Below, piece after piece: positions 24,463 through 32,623 of a stretch of DNA of 64,000 nucleotides. How positions within the stretch are numbered: the stretch's first letter is position 1; every line of letters starts with the position of its first letter. Origin of the DNA: Ligaoa zhengdingensis. GTDB lineage: Bacteria; Bacillota; Clostridia; Oscillospirales; Ruminococcaceae. The notes beneath the pieces were generated by a model, which did no database searches, was not told the origin of the DNA, and saw nothing but the letters and a program-made list of their open reading frames with translations. The stretch covers positions 62,001-126,000 of the forward strand of contig NZ_JACRST010000004.1 of assembly GCF_014384885.1 (NCBI RefSeq), written 5' to 3'. The position numbers and the translations under genes are program-made.

Positions 24463-25770
24463 ATGAAGTTTCAACTGGCCCTGCTCGTGGGCAAGCTGCT
24501 GCGCTTTGTGGGCAAATATTTCGGCAAAGCCACCAATCTGCCCGGCGAGTGGGCCCTCAAGCTCTGCCCCGACCTGATGGGGCGGTTCCGGTTCCAGGGC
24601 AAGGTGATCGCAGTGACCGGCTCGAACGGCAAGACCACCACCGCCAACATGCTCGCGTACATCCTCACCGACCAGGGGTACAAGGTCGCCAACAACGCCA
24701 AGGGCTCCAACCTGACCGGCGGCGTGGCCACCACACTGCTGGCGGCGTCCAATTTTTCCGGCGTGATCGACGCCGACTTTGTGGTGCTGGAGGTGGACGA
24801 GCGGTTTTCCCGCCTGATTTTTAAGTTTTTCTCGCCCGATTACCTGCTGTGCACCAACCTGTTCCGCGACCAGCTCACCCGCAACGGCAACGTGGACGTG
24901 ATCATTGAGAAGCTGCACGAGGCGATCAAGCCCGGCGTCAAGCTGATCCTCAACGCCAACGACCCGATCAGCGGCAGCCTCGCGCCGGACAACCCCCGCG
25001 TCTACTACGGCATGGCCAGAACCGATAAGTCGCCGCTCGACTGCCCCAACATCACCCACGACGCCAAGGTCTGCCCCAAGTGCTTCGGCCGGATGCGCTA
25101 CTTCTACTATCATTACAACCACATCGGCGCGTTCACCTGCCTGTCGTGCGGGTACGCCACCCCCGAGGCCAAATATCTGGCCGACAACGTCAACTTTGAA
25201 ACCGGCGATTTCACCATAGGCGGAGCGCCGGTCTACGCCGACTACCGCCCGCCGTTCAACATCCTCAATATGACCGGCGCGGTGGCGGCCTGCTGCGAAA
25301 TGGGCCTGTCCCTCGAATCCGCCTGCGCCTCCATCTCCCGCTTCCGCGTGATGCAGGAGCGGTACGACGAGTTCCAGGTGGGGGACCGCACCGCGGTGAT
25401 GATCCTCTCCAAAAACCAGAACCCGGTGTCGTTCGACCAGTCGATCAGCTATGTGCTGGACCTGCCCGGCGAAAAGACGGTGGTGGCCCTGGTCAACAAC
25501 ATCAACCACACCGGCCACCGCGACACCACTTGGCTGTACGACATCGGCTGGGAGCGGCTGCGCGGCAAGGTCGATTCGGTGGTCTGCACCGGCCCGCGCG
25601 CCTGGGATCTCACGGTGCGCCTCAAGCTGGCCGGGTTCCGCGACGACGCGGTGAAGGTGGAGTGCGACGTGCAGAAGGTAAAACCCAAGGTCGATGAGAC
25701 CAAGGGGACCATCTGCATCCTCACCGAGCTGTACGATGCGAAGTCGATTCTGGAGGTGATCGGGAAATGA
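24463..25770 (+). CDS. murT: MurT, Mur-ligase subunit of lipid II amidation
   Basis: 435 residues. Mur ligase P-loop T-G-S-N-G-K-T-T-T-A-N near 52-62, the D-E-R metal region near 115, a Cys4 ribbon (V-C-P-K-C near 205 and C-L-S-C near 226) typical of MurT and absent from other Mur ligases, and a C-terminal DUF1727 domain with the T-T-W-L-Y-D-I-G-W segment. In other bacteria MurT with GatD converts the alpha-carboxylate of D-Glu in lipid II to an amide. It overlaps gatD by four bases. The partner here has lost its glutaminase residues (see gatD). Confidence 0.93.
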   Translation: MKFQLALLVGKLLRFVGKYFGKATNLPGEWALKLCPDLMGRFRFQGKVIAVTGSNGKTTTANMLAYILTDQGYKVANNAKGSNLTGGVATTLLAASNFSGVIDADFVVLEVDERFSRLIFKFFSPDYLLCTNLFRDQLTRNGNVDVIIEKLHEAIKPGVKLILNANDPISGSLAPDNPRVYYGMARTDKSPLDCPNITHDAKVCPKCFGRMRYFYYHYNHIGAFTCLSCGYATPEAKYLADNVNFETGDFTIGGAPVYADYRPPFNILNMTGAVAACCEMGLSLESACASISRFRVMQERYDEFQVGDRTAVMILSKNQNPVSFDQSISYVLDLPGEKTVVALVNNINHTGHRDTTWLYDIGWERLRGKVDSVVCTGPRAWDLTVRLKLAGFRDDAVKVECDVQKVKPKVDETKGTICILTELYDAKSILEVIGK

Positions 25771-26477
25771 GCGCGAATATTCTGTGGCTGTACGACGACC
25801 TGTTGGACCTCTATGGGGATAGCGGCAACCTGCTCATTCTGTGCAACCGCCTCAAAAAGATGGGCCTAGAGCCCAAGGTCTCCCGGCTGAGCCTGGGCGA
25901 TACGCTGGACTTTAACCTCTACGATCTGATCTACATCGGCCCGGGCAAGGCCAAAAACCTCGCCAAGGCCAGCGAGCACCTCGCGCCCTACGCTGGACGC
26001 ATGAAGGAGGCGGTAGAGAGCGGGCGGGTGTTCTTTGTCACCGGCAATGCGCGCCTGTTGTTCGGTAAAAACTTCATCGGCTGGGACGGCAACACCTATC
26101 CAGGCGTGGGCCTGTTCGATTACACCGGCCGCGAGACCGGCAACGTGTTCATCAGCGACGTGGTGGCGAGCCCGGTGTTCGCACCGGATACCCCCGGCTA
26201 CGGTTTCATCAACCGCACCGCCCACATCGACGGCAACAACGGCGACTGGCTGTTCACCCTGCGCAGCGGCGTGGGGGACAACGAGACCGAAACCGAACAC
26301 GAGGGCAACCTGCTGCACAACTTTTTCGGCACCTGGCAGCTCGGTCCAGTGCTGGTGAAAAACCCGCACCTGCTCTGCGAGGTGCTGCGCCGCGTGGCGG
26401 GCGACCAGTACCGCGATCCGGACAACACCCTGGAGCAGAAGGCGCTCGACCTCACCTTGGAGGAATTCGGCCTGTGA
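25767..26477 (+). CDS. GatD-like amidotransferase lacking catalytic Cys and His
   Basis: 236 residues aligning along its length with GatD, the class I glutamine amidotransferase that feeds ammonia to MurT. In Staphylococcus GatD the nucleophile sits in I-C-G-G-Y-Q-F-L-G; here the same place reads V-T-G-N-A-R-L-L-F-G (about 91-100), so Cys is Thr. The catalytic His in G-T-Y-L-H-G-P is Leu here (G-T-W-Q-L-G-P, about 190-196). Flanking segments are well kept (L-Y-G-D-S-G-N near the start, V-L-V-K-N-P-H). It is coupled to murT by ATGA. It probably cannot hydrolyse glutamine; a structural or ammonia-using role is inference. Confidence 0.85.
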   Translation: MSANILWLYDDLLDLYGDSGNLLILCNRLKKMGLEPKVSRLSLGDTLDFNLYDLIYIGPGKAKNLAKASEHLAPYAGRMKEAVESGRVFFVTGNARLLFGKNFIGWDGNTYPGVGLFDYTGRETGNVFISDVVASPVFAPDTPGYGFINRTAHIDGNNGDWLFTLRSGVGDNETETEHEGNLLHNFFGTWQLGPVLVKNPHLLCEVLRRVAGDQYRDPDNTLEQKALDLTLEEFGL

Positions 26478-27337
26478 GCGCGGGCGCGCCGCGCCGGCTG
26501 TCCACCCTGTACCTCACCGATCTGGACGGCACCCTGTTCGACGATACCCCCGGCTTGAGCGAACGCACGCGCACAATTCTCAACCGCCTGCTGGACGAGG
26601 GGCTGCTGTTCTCGGTGGCGACCGCGCGCTCGGCCGCCTCGGCGCTGGAAAAGCTGGAGGGCCTGCGGCTGCGCCTGCCGGTGGCGCTGATGAACGGGGT
26701 GTTGCTGTTCCGCACCGATACCCGCACCTATGTGGGCCACACCGCGATCGACTGCGGGACGGCGGCCCGTGTGATGGACGCGATGGAAGAATTTGGCCAG
26801 AGCGCCTATGTGTTCACCTTTGCGCAGGGGCAGCTCTACGCCAACTTCCGCGACCTGTCCACCCCGCACCAGCGGCAGTTCTGTGAGGAGCGGCGCTCGA
26901 GCGGGCTGAAGCGGTTCGAGCGGGTGGACCGGTTCCGCGACCTGCTGGGCCGCCGGGATGTGATCTTTTTCAGCGTGACCGGCGCGTATGAGGAGCTGCT
27001 GCCCCTGTGCGAGCGGGTCAGGGCGATCGGCGGCGGGCTCGATGTGCTGATGTACGAGGACTTTGTCAACCGCATCTGGTACCTCGAAATATTCGACGCG
27101 CGCGCCGGCAAGGCGGCCGCCCTGCGGCAGCTCCGGTCGATCAGCGGCGCGGAAGAGACCGTCTGCTTCGGCGACAACTACAACGACGTGGAGATGATGC
27201 GCGCGGCCGACCGCAGCTATGCGGTGGCCAACGCGGTGGACGCGGCCAGGGCGTCCGCCACCGGGGTGATCGGCCACCACTGCAGCGATGCGGTGGCGCT
27301 GTTTATCCGGGACGAATGGGAGGCGCGGACCAGATAA
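26474..27337 (+). CDS. Cof-type HAD hydrolase
   Basis: 287 residues. Motif I D-L-D-G-T-L-F near 16-22, motif II A-T-A-R-S near 54-58 (usually T-G-R), a large cap domain (about 80-195), Lys in the motif III region near 213, and motif IV G-D-N-Y-N-D-V-E-M near 234-242. These Mg2+-dependent phosphatases act on sugar or nucleotide phosphates. GTG start overlaps the gatD stop (GTGA), so it is coupled; a link to cell-wall precursors is only positional. Confidence 0.85.
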   Translation: MSAGAPRRLSTLYLTDLDGTLFDDTPGLSERTRTILNRLLDEGLLFSVATARSAASALEKLEGLRLRLPVALMNGVLLFRTDTRTYVGHTAIDCGTAARVMDAMEEFGQSAYVFTFAQGQLYANFRDLSTPHQRQFCEERRSSGLKRFERVDRFRDLLGRRDVIFFSVTGAYEELLPLCERVRAIGGGLDVLMYEDFVNRIWYLEIFDARAGKAAALRQLRSISGAEETVCFGDNYNDVEMMRAADRSYAVANAVDAARASATGVIGHHCSDAVALFIRDEWEARTR

Positions 27338-27353
27338 TCGACCACAACGCAAA

Positions 27354-27400
27354 GGGGCCGTCCCCGGCCAATGCCGGGGACGGCCCCTGATGATATTTTT
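27354..27400. terminator. Large bidirectional terminator hairpin
   Basis: A perfect 15-bp stem starting GGGGCCGTCCCCGGC with a CAAT loop. Plus strand continues TGATGATATTTTT; the minus strand has a short TTT. It separates the convergent HAD and lipoprotein genes. Confidence 0.85.
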
Positions 27401-27411
27401 GCTGCATCCGG

Positions 27412-27999
27412 TCACGCGGCGGGCGCGCCCTCCGTTGAGGCCGGGTCCACCGAGGCAAGGTCGGTCTGCGGGGTGAACTCGGTGACCTCTCCGCCAACCG
27501 TCTTGTAATAATAGGTGTTGTCGTAGGGCTTAATCACCGAGGCGATCTCCTGGCCATCCAGCACAAAGCGGAAGGTGTAGTCGGCCGATACCGGCGGATT
27601 GCTGAGCGCCTCTTCGGCCAGCCGTACCGATTCGCGCTCGATTTTGCCGCCGATTTCGTCGTCGGTCATCGAGCCTTTTTCGCCCAAATCGAGGGTGACA
27701 GAGATTATCATGCGGCCGCTTTCGATTGAGGATTGAACGGCGAAATAGCTGGAGGACTTGTACTCCTCGGGTATGTTTTCGCTGACGTAGCTCAACATAT
27801 CCGGCGCGGCCGAGACCAGTTCCTCCGGCGCGGAGCTGGACGGCGCCTGGGGCGTCATGTCCGCAATGGGGTAGGAGGAGCTGCTGTCCGACTGGGAGGA
27901 CGGGGACTGAGAGGGCTCGGCCTTGTCGCCGCAGGCGGCCAGGGACAGCGCCATCGCAGCCGCCATCAGAAGGGCGGCGGTTTTATGGATCGGTTTCAT
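27412..27999 (-). CDS. Lipoprotein of unknown function
   Basis: 195 residues with a lipoprotein signal: K-P-I-H-K, a hydrophobic run and lipobox L-A-A-C (Cys about residue 23). A Ser/Gln/Pro-rich linker (about 28-60) follows, then a globular domain with Y-F-A-V-Q-S-S, D-L-G-E-K-G and F-R-F-V-L-D-G-Q-E segments. I do not recognise the domain. AAGGAG precedes the ATG. It lies 26 bp after the membrane peptide gene and probably shares its transcript. Confidence 0.8.
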   Translation of the reverse strand: MKPIHKTAALLMAAAMALSLAACGDKAEPSQSPSSQSDSSSSYPIADMTPQAPSSSAPEELVSAAPDMLSYVSENIPEEYKSSSYFAVQSSIESGRMIISVTLDLGEKGSMTDDEIGGKIERESVRLAEEALSNPPVSADYTFRFVLDGQEIASVIKPYDNTYYYKTVGGEVTEFTPQTDLASVDPASTEGAPAA

Positions 28000-28025
28000 T
28001 TTCTTGAACTCCTTCGCATGTGGAA

Positions 28026-28289
28026 TTAGAACTGCGGGTCGGTGGTCTCCTGCTCAGGCTGGGCGTCCTCTTCCACGTTCTGCACACCGGCGTCATCCTG
28101 CTCGCAGCTCACCGGCGCGGGCTGGGCAGGCTTCTGCGGGGCGTGCTCGGCTGCGTACGCCTTGAGCGCCCGCACCAGCGGCCCGGTGGCGCGGGCCAGC
28201 AGGACGATCACAAAGACATACATAATCCCCTGGAACAGGGCCACAACATACGGTAAAAATTGCAGGGTAAAATAAAAAAGATCTTGCAC
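28026..28289 (-). CDS. Small membrane protein with acidic tail
   Basis: 87 residues, GTG start with GGAGG ten bases upstream. One long hydrophobic stretch (about 4-35) may form one or two helices; a short basic K-A-Y-A-A-E-H segment and an acidic, Gln/Pro-rich tail follow. No family recognised. Co-oriented with the lipoprotein gene and driven by an extended -10 promoter, so the two may form a small envelope unit. Confidence 0.65.
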   Translation of the reverse strand: MQDLFYFTLQFLPYVVALFQGIMYVFVIVLLARATGPLVRALKAYAAEHAPQKPAQPAPVSCEQDDAGVQNVEEDAQPEQETTDPQF

Positions 28290-28332
28290 GGGGCGGATAC
28301 CTCCTATATAAAGTTAAGATGAATTGTCTCTT

Positions 28333-28341
28333 AGTATAGCA
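28333..28341 (-). promoter_or_regulatory. Extended -10 promoter of the membrane peptide/lipoprotein pair
   Basis: TGC-TATACT on the minus strand, about 45 bp upstream of the GTG start; the -35 is weak. Confidence 0.5.
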
Positions 28342-28581
28342 CAATCTTTCCGCGGAAGAAATCGGTTGCGCGCGGAATTTGCATAAAGTTCAAAACCACG
28401 CCGCGCAAGGACGCCGGACGGCGGCGGAAAATGGGCGCAGCCCACATGCGCAAAAACTTTATGCACACAGCATTTGACAACTTTCGCCGTGCGCGCAGGT
28501 GCATGAAATTTTACGGCTTTGCCGCATCCCGCGCGGCTGTAGAACTTTTCAAAAAAAGTTTGTGAAAAATGCAAAAAATGC
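28342..28581. other. Non-coding gap between divergent units
   Basis: About 240 bases with GC-rich inverted pieces (for example CCGCGGAAG near 28351 and GCGCGCGG near 28530) and no supported gene. A 164-codon minus-strand frame crosses it but has no homology that I recognise and runs over the rpsJ promoter. Confidence 0.5.
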
Positions 28582-28610
28582 TTGCAATGGCGTCCGTCCC
28601 GTGCTATTAT
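28582..28610 (+). promoter_or_regulatory. Promoter of the ribosomal superoperon
   Basis: TTGCAA, 17-bp spacer, TATTAT preceded by TGC (extended -10). Transcription should start near 28617, about 330 nt before rpsJ. Confidence 0.75.
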
Positions 28611-28617
28611 AATTAAG

Positions 28618-28948
28618 CGTGACTGCACAGGCACATCCAATGTGCCAGATATGCGATGATGCGGGAGGTGGCCGCCCTTTTGTGGCGGGGAATTTCCGCG
28701 GAGTATGTCCGATTTCAAACCGGGCGACCAAATACTGATAACACCACGGGGAGGCACAACGACCTCGGAGGAGGGACCCGTGTGTGGCGTATTGCGACAT
28801 TTTTGCAATGTCAGGTCCCGGGGGAGCTTTGCGCCGTTAAGGAGCAGGACTCAACCGGTTTTTCCATGCCCCAATACGAAACACACGGCTCCGTGTTCAG
28901 TTTTTTGATTCGTCGTCTGCAGGCAAAATTTTAAGGAGGCGATGGTAA
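28618..28948 (+). promoter_or_regulatory. S10-operon leader with attenuator-like pairing
   Basis: A 330-nt untranslated leader. GGCACAT-CCA-ATGTGCC forms a hairpin near its 5' end (28631-28647). Near the 3' end ACACGG-CT-CCGTGT (28883-28896) is followed by TCAGTTTTTT, a terminator-like structure. CCGTGTGT at 28778-28785 can pair perfectly with ACACACGG at 28881-28888, which would break that hairpin. S10 leaders are known L4-controlled sites in other bacteria; control here is inference. Confidence 0.5.
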
Positions 28949-29260
28949 GTGGCAGTCAAGGAAAAAATCAGAATCAGGCTCAAAGGCTACGATCACCAGC
29001 TGGTGGACGCGTCGGCGGAGAAAATCGTTGAAACGGTGAAGCGCACGGGCGCTCGCGTTTCCGGTCCGATCCCCCTGCCCACCGAGAAAGAGATCGTCAC
29101 CATCCTGCGCGCGGTGCACAAATATAAAGATAGCCGCGAGCAGTTTGAGATGAGAACCCACAAAAGACTCATCGACATTCTGCGGCCTTCCAACAAGACG
29201 GTGGAAGCGCTTCAGAGTCTTGAGCTCCCCGCTGGCGTCGAGATCGAGATCAAGCTGTAA
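28949..29260 (+). CDS. rpsJ: 30S ribosomal protein S10
   Basis: 103 residues. K-E-K-I-R-I-R-L-K-G-Y-D-H near the start, G-P-I-P-L-P-T-E near 40 and the loop H-K-Y-K-D-S-R-E-Q-F-E-M-R-T-H-K-R (about 55-71) are typical S10. GTG start with AAGGAGG. Binds the 30S head; also NusE in antitermination. First gene of the superoperon; 159 non-coding bases follow before rplC. Confidence 0.98.
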   Translation: MAVKEKIRIRLKGYDHQLVDASAEKIVETVKRTGARVSGPIPLPTEKEIVTILRAVHKYKDSREQFEMRTHKRLIDILRPSNKTVEALQSLELPAGVEIEIKL

Positions 29261-29419
29261 CAAAGCCCGCGGCGCTGTAAGGCGGCCGCACCCCGAACCG
29301 GATGAAGCGTGTTTTTCCTTCGTCTAGGCGGGCGGCAGAAACCAGCATTGTGACCGAACGAGAGGTCCGGCAGGTCATGTTGGCGCAGGCCAACCAATAA
29401 CCGTAAGGAGGTATATGGT

Positions 29420-30052
29420 ATGCAAAAATGCATCGTGGGCAAAAAGATTGGGATGACCCAGCTTTTTGACGAAAAGGGGAAGATCATTCCCGTCACCGTC
29501 GTAGAGGCGGGTCCGTGCGTCGTGGTCCAGAAGAAAACCGTTGAGAACGACGGTTATGAGTCGCTTCAGGTGGGCTTCGGCGAGGTTTCGGACAAACATG
29601 TCAACAAACCCCAGAAGGGCCATTTCGCAAAAGCGGATGTCGCCTGCAAGCGTCACCTCAAGGAGTTCCGCCTGGACGACTGCTCGGCGCTCTCCGTCGG
29701 CGACATCATCAAGGCCGACACCTTCGCTCCGGGCGACAAGGTGGATGTGGTGGGAACGTCCAAAGGTAAGGGATACGCCGGCACCATCAAGCGCTTCGGC
29801 AACCACTCCCTGAAGGACACCCACGGTTCCGGCCCGGTTCACCGCCATGCCGGTTCCAACGGCGCGTGCTCCGATCCGTCCCGCGTGATGAAGGGCAAGG
29901 GGCTTCCCGGCCACATGGGCGTTGAGACGGTCACCATCCAGAACCTGGATGTGGTCAAGGTGGACGCAGAGAACAACCTGATCGCGCTCAGAGGCGCGAT
30001 TCCCGGCCCCAAGGGCGGAATCGTGTACCTCACAGACAGCGTTAAGGCTTAA
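29420..30052 (+). CDS. rplC: 50S ribosomal protein L3
   Basis: 210 residues. Opens K-C-I-V-G-K-K-I-G-M-T-Q-L-F and carries the P-loop-like G-S-G-P-V-H-R-H-A-G-S segment near 136-146 and M-K-G-K-G-L-P-G-H-M-G near 157-167 that reach the peptidyl-transferase centre. GGAGG precedes the ATG. The 159-base gap before it is unusually long for this operon and contains the small hairpin TTGGC-GCAG-GCCAA near 29382. Confidence 0.98.
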   Translation: MQKCIVGKKIGMTQLFDEKGKIIPVTVVEAGPCVVVQKKTVENDGYESLQVGFGEVSDKHVNKPQKGHFAKADVACKRHLKEFRLDDCSALSVGDIIKADTFAPGDKVDVVGTSKGKGYAGTIKRFGNHSLKDTHGSGPVHRHAGSNGACSDPSRVMKGKGLPGHMGVETVTIQNLDVVKVDAENNLIALRGAIPGPKGGIVYLTDSVKA

Positions 30053-30069
30053 GGGGAGGAGGAAGCATA

Positions 30070-30693
30070 ATGCCAAAAGTGAATGTAGTAGATATGGCCG
30101 GCAAGGCCGTTGGTGAAATCACCCTTTCCGATGCCGTTTTCGGGATTGAGCCGAACAAAGCCGTCCTGCACCAGGTAGTGGTCAACTACCTCGCAAATCA
30201 GCGCCAGGGCACACAGTCCACGCTGACCAGAACCGAGGTTCGCGGCGGCGGCCGCAAGCCCTGGAGACAGAAGGGCACCGGTAACGCCCGCCAGGGCTCC
30301 ATCCGCGCCCCCCAGTGGCGGCACGGCGGCATCGCGCTGGGCCCCAAGCCCCGCGATTACAGCTACACCCTGAATAAAAAGGTTAAGAGACTGGCGTTCA
30401 AATCGGCGCTGTCTTCCAAGGTCTTGGAGAATAACCTCATCGTTGTCGACAAGATCGAGCTCAACGAGTTCAAAACCAAGGCGATCGTAAACATGCTCGC
30501 AGCGGTGGGCGCCGGCAAAAAGGCCCTCATCGTGATGCCCGAGCGCGACCTCAAGGTCATCAAGAGCGCCAGCAACGTGCCGGGCGTGAAAACCGCCCTG
30601 ACCAACACGCTCAACGTTTACGATATGCTCAACTATGATACCATGATCGTGGCGAAAGACGCGGTTGCAAAGCTTGAGGAGGTGTATGCATAA
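30070..30693 (+). CDS. rplD: 50S ribosomal protein L4
   Basis: 207 residues. The extended loop has R-G-G-G-R-K-P-W-R-Q-K-G-T-G-N-A-R-Q-G-S (about 61-80), which lines the exit tunnel; the C-terminal Rossmann-like part follows. In other bacteria L4 also represses its own operon by binding the S10 leader. Overlaps rplW by one base. Confidence 0.98.
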   Translation: MPKVNVVDMAGKAVGEITLSDAVFGIEPNKAVLHQVVVNYLANQRQGTQSTLTRTEVRGGGRKPWRQKGTGNARQGSIRAPQWRHGGIALGPKPRDYSYTLNKKVKRLAFKSALSSKVLENNLIVVDKIELNEFKTKAIVNMLAAVGAGKKALIVMPERDLKVIKSASNVPGVKTALTNTLNVYDMLNYDTMIVAKDAVAKLEEVYA

Positions 30694-30986
30694 TGAGAAC
30701 GGCGCATGACGTTGTCATTAAACCGGTCATCACAGAGGCCAGCATGGCGGCCCTGCAAATGAAGAAATACACGTTCCGGGTTGCAAACGACGCGAACAAG
30801 ATCGAAATTGCGAAAGCGGTGGAGGAACTGTTCGGCGTGAAGGTGAAGAACGTCAACACCATGCACGTGCGCGGCCGCTACAAGAGACAGGGCCTGCACG
30901 CGGGTTACACCCCGGCCTGGAAAAAGGCCATTGTTACCCTGACCGAGGGTTCCAAGGGAATCGAGTTCTTTGAGAGCATGATGTAA
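30693..30986 (+). CDS. rplW: 50S ribosomal protein L23
   Basis: 97 residues. D-V-V-I-K-P-V-I-T-E near 5-14 and the tip loop V-K-V-K-N-V-N-T-M-H-V-R-G-R-Y-K-R (about 50-66). It binds 23S rRNA at the tunnel exit, where trigger factor and SRP dock. 113 non-coding GC-rich bases with inverted pieces separate it from rplB. Confidence 0.97.
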   Translation: MRTAHDVVIKPVITEASMAALQMKKYTFRVANDANKIEIAKAVEELFGVKVKNVNTMHVRGRYKRQGLHAGYTPAWKKAIVTLTEGSKGIEFFESMM

Positions 30987-31099
30987 CCGGCCCCTGGGCT
31001 GGTGGTAAGCCGGGGACACCCCGCCGCGCACCGAATGCAGCGCGGGCCGGCCGGAAGCGGCCGGGTCCCCACCCTATTTTACAAGGAGAGTGAAACCGA

Positions 31100-31933
31100 A
31101 TGGCTATTAAGACCTATAAGCCGACAACCCCGGCGCGCCGTGAAATGACCGTCACCGATTACAGCGGGTTGTCAAAGGTTGCTCCGGAGAGATCGCTTAC
31201 GCAGACGCTGAAGAAGAACTCCGGCAGAAACAACCTCGGCAGAATTACGGTTCGCCACCGCGGCGGCGGCGTGCGCACCAAATACCGCATCATCGATTTT
31301 AAACGCGATAAAGCCGATATCCCCGCCAAGGTTCTGACCCTGGAATATGACCCCAACCGTTCCGCTCATATCGCCCTGGTGCAGTATGAGGACGGCGAGA
31401 AGCGCTACATCCTGGCCCCCAACGGCCTCAAGGTGGGCGACACGGTCGTTTCCGGTCCCTCCGCGGATATCAAAGCGGGCAACGCCCTGCCGCTCGCCAA
31501 CATCCCCGTCGGTACCTTCATCCACAACGTGGAGCTGTACCCCGGCAAAGGCGCCCAGCTGGCCCGCGCGGCCGGCATCCAGGCGCAGCTGATGGCGAAA
31601 GAGAACGGCTACGCCCTCATCCGTCTCCCCTCCGGCGAGCTGCGCAACGTCGCGATGAACTGCATGGCCACCATCGGCCAGGTCGGCAACATCGACCACG
31701 AGAACGTCTCGGTCGGTAAGGCTGGCCGCAAGCGCCACATGGGTTGGCGTCCCACCGTGCGCGGTTCTGTTATGAACCCGTGTGATCACCCCCACGGCGG
31801 TGGTGAAGGTAAATCCCCCATCGGCCGTCCGGGCCCTGTCACCCCCTGGGGCAAGCCTGCGCTCGGTTACAAGACCAGAGCCAAGCACAACCGCTCCGAC
31901 AAGTTTATCGTGAAGCGCCGCAACGTGAAATAA
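31100..31933 (+). CDS. rplB: 50S ribosomal protein L2
   Basis: 277 residues. R-N-N-L-G-R-I-T-V-R-H-R-G-G-G near 43-57 and the highly conserved C-terminal G-V-A-M-N-type region (here R-N-V-A-M-N-C) and V-M-N-P-C-D-H-P-H-G-G-G-E-G near 225-238 with the His near the peptidyl-transferase centre. The usual N-P-V-D-H reads N-P-C-D-H, a known variant. AAGGAG upstream. Confidence 0.98.
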   Translation: MAIKTYKPTTPARREMTVTDYSGLSKVAPERSLTQTLKKNSGRNNLGRITVRHRGGGVRTKYRIIDFKRDKADIPAKVLTLEYDPNRSAHIALVQYEDGEKRYILAPNGLKVGDTVVSGPSADIKAGNALPLANIPVGTFIHNVELYPGKGAQLARAAGIQAQLMAKENGYALIRLPSGELRNVAMNCMATIGQVGNIDHENVSVGKAGRKRHMGWRPTVRGSVMNPCDHPHGGGEGKSPIGRPGPVTPWGKPALGYKTRAKHNRSDKFIVKRRNVK

Positions 31934-31960
31934 TGCGGCTTGAAAGGAGGCAGATGAAGT

Positions 31961-32242
31961 ATGGGTAGAAGTGTTAAAAAAGGACCGTTCGTACAGCCCG
32001 CGCTGATGAAGCGTGTTCTTGAGATGAACGCCGCCGGCGAGAAGCGTGTTCTTCAGACCTGGAGCCGTTCTTCCACAATATTCCCTGATTTCGTAGGACA
32101 CACATTTGCTGTCCATGACGGCCGCAAACATGTGCCCGTCTATGTGACTGAGGATATGGTGGGCCACAAGCTCGGTGAGTTTGCTCCCACGAGAACGTTC
32201 CGGGGCCACGCTGGTTCCAAGAAATCCAATACCGGTAAATAA
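31961..32242 (+). CDS. rpsS: 30S ribosomal protein S19
   Basis: 93 residues. R-S-V-K-K-G-P-F-V at the start, T-W-S-R-S-S-T-I-F-P-D-F-V-G-H-T (about 33-48) and H-K-L-G-E-F-A-P-T-R-T-F-R-G-H (about 69-83). Contacts S13 and tRNA in the 30S head. AAAGGAGG upstream. Confidence 0.98.
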   Translation: MGRSVKKGPFVQPALMKRVLEMNAAGEKRVLQTWSRSSTIFPDFVGHTFAVHDGRKHVPVYVTEDMVGHKLGEFAPTRTFRGHAGSKKSNTGK

Positions 32243-32266
32243 CGCAGACCTAAAGGAGGTTTACAC

Positions 32267-32602
32267 ATGGAAGCAAGGGCTTATTTAAGACATGCCCGTA
32301 TTGCACCTCGTAAGGTTCAGATTGTGCTGGATTTGATCCGCAACAAGCCTGTGAATACTGCGATGGCAATATTAAAGCACACGCCTAAGGCTGCGTGTGA
32401 GCCGCTGGAGAAGCTGCTGAAGTCGGCCGTGGCCAATGCGGAGAACAACCACAACATGGATAAGAACAACCTGTATGTGGCCGAGTGCTTCGTGTGCCCC
32501 GGTCCCACCATGAAGCGCATCCGGCCCCGCGCCCAGGGACGCGCGTTCCACATTTTGAAGAGAACTTCTCACGTGACCATGGTCCTCAAAGAGAAGGAAT
32601 AA
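32267..32602 (+). CDS. rplV: 50S ribosomal protein L22
   Basis: 111 residues. A-R-A-Y-L-R-H-A-R-I-A-P-R-K-V at the start, the beta-hairpin that lines the exit tunnel near 80-95 with R-I-R-P-R-A-Q-G-R-A (about 84-93). Binds all domains of 23S rRNA and is a known macrolide-resistance locus in other bacteria. AAAGGAGG upstream. Confidence 0.97.
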   Translation: MEARAYLRHARIAPRKVQIVLDLIRNKPVNTAMAILKHTPKAACEPLEKLLKSAVANAENNHNMDKNNLYVAECFVCPGPTMKRIRPRAQGRAFHILKRTSHVTMVLKEKE

Positions 32603-32623
32603 GCTGAAAGGGAGGTAAACTTA

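Noticed and set aside
28314..28808. 164-codon minus-strand frame upstream of rpsJ
   Set aside because: It spans the rpsJ promoter and leader and the opposite promoter, shows no recognisable domain and has odd Cys/His/Arg-rich composition.
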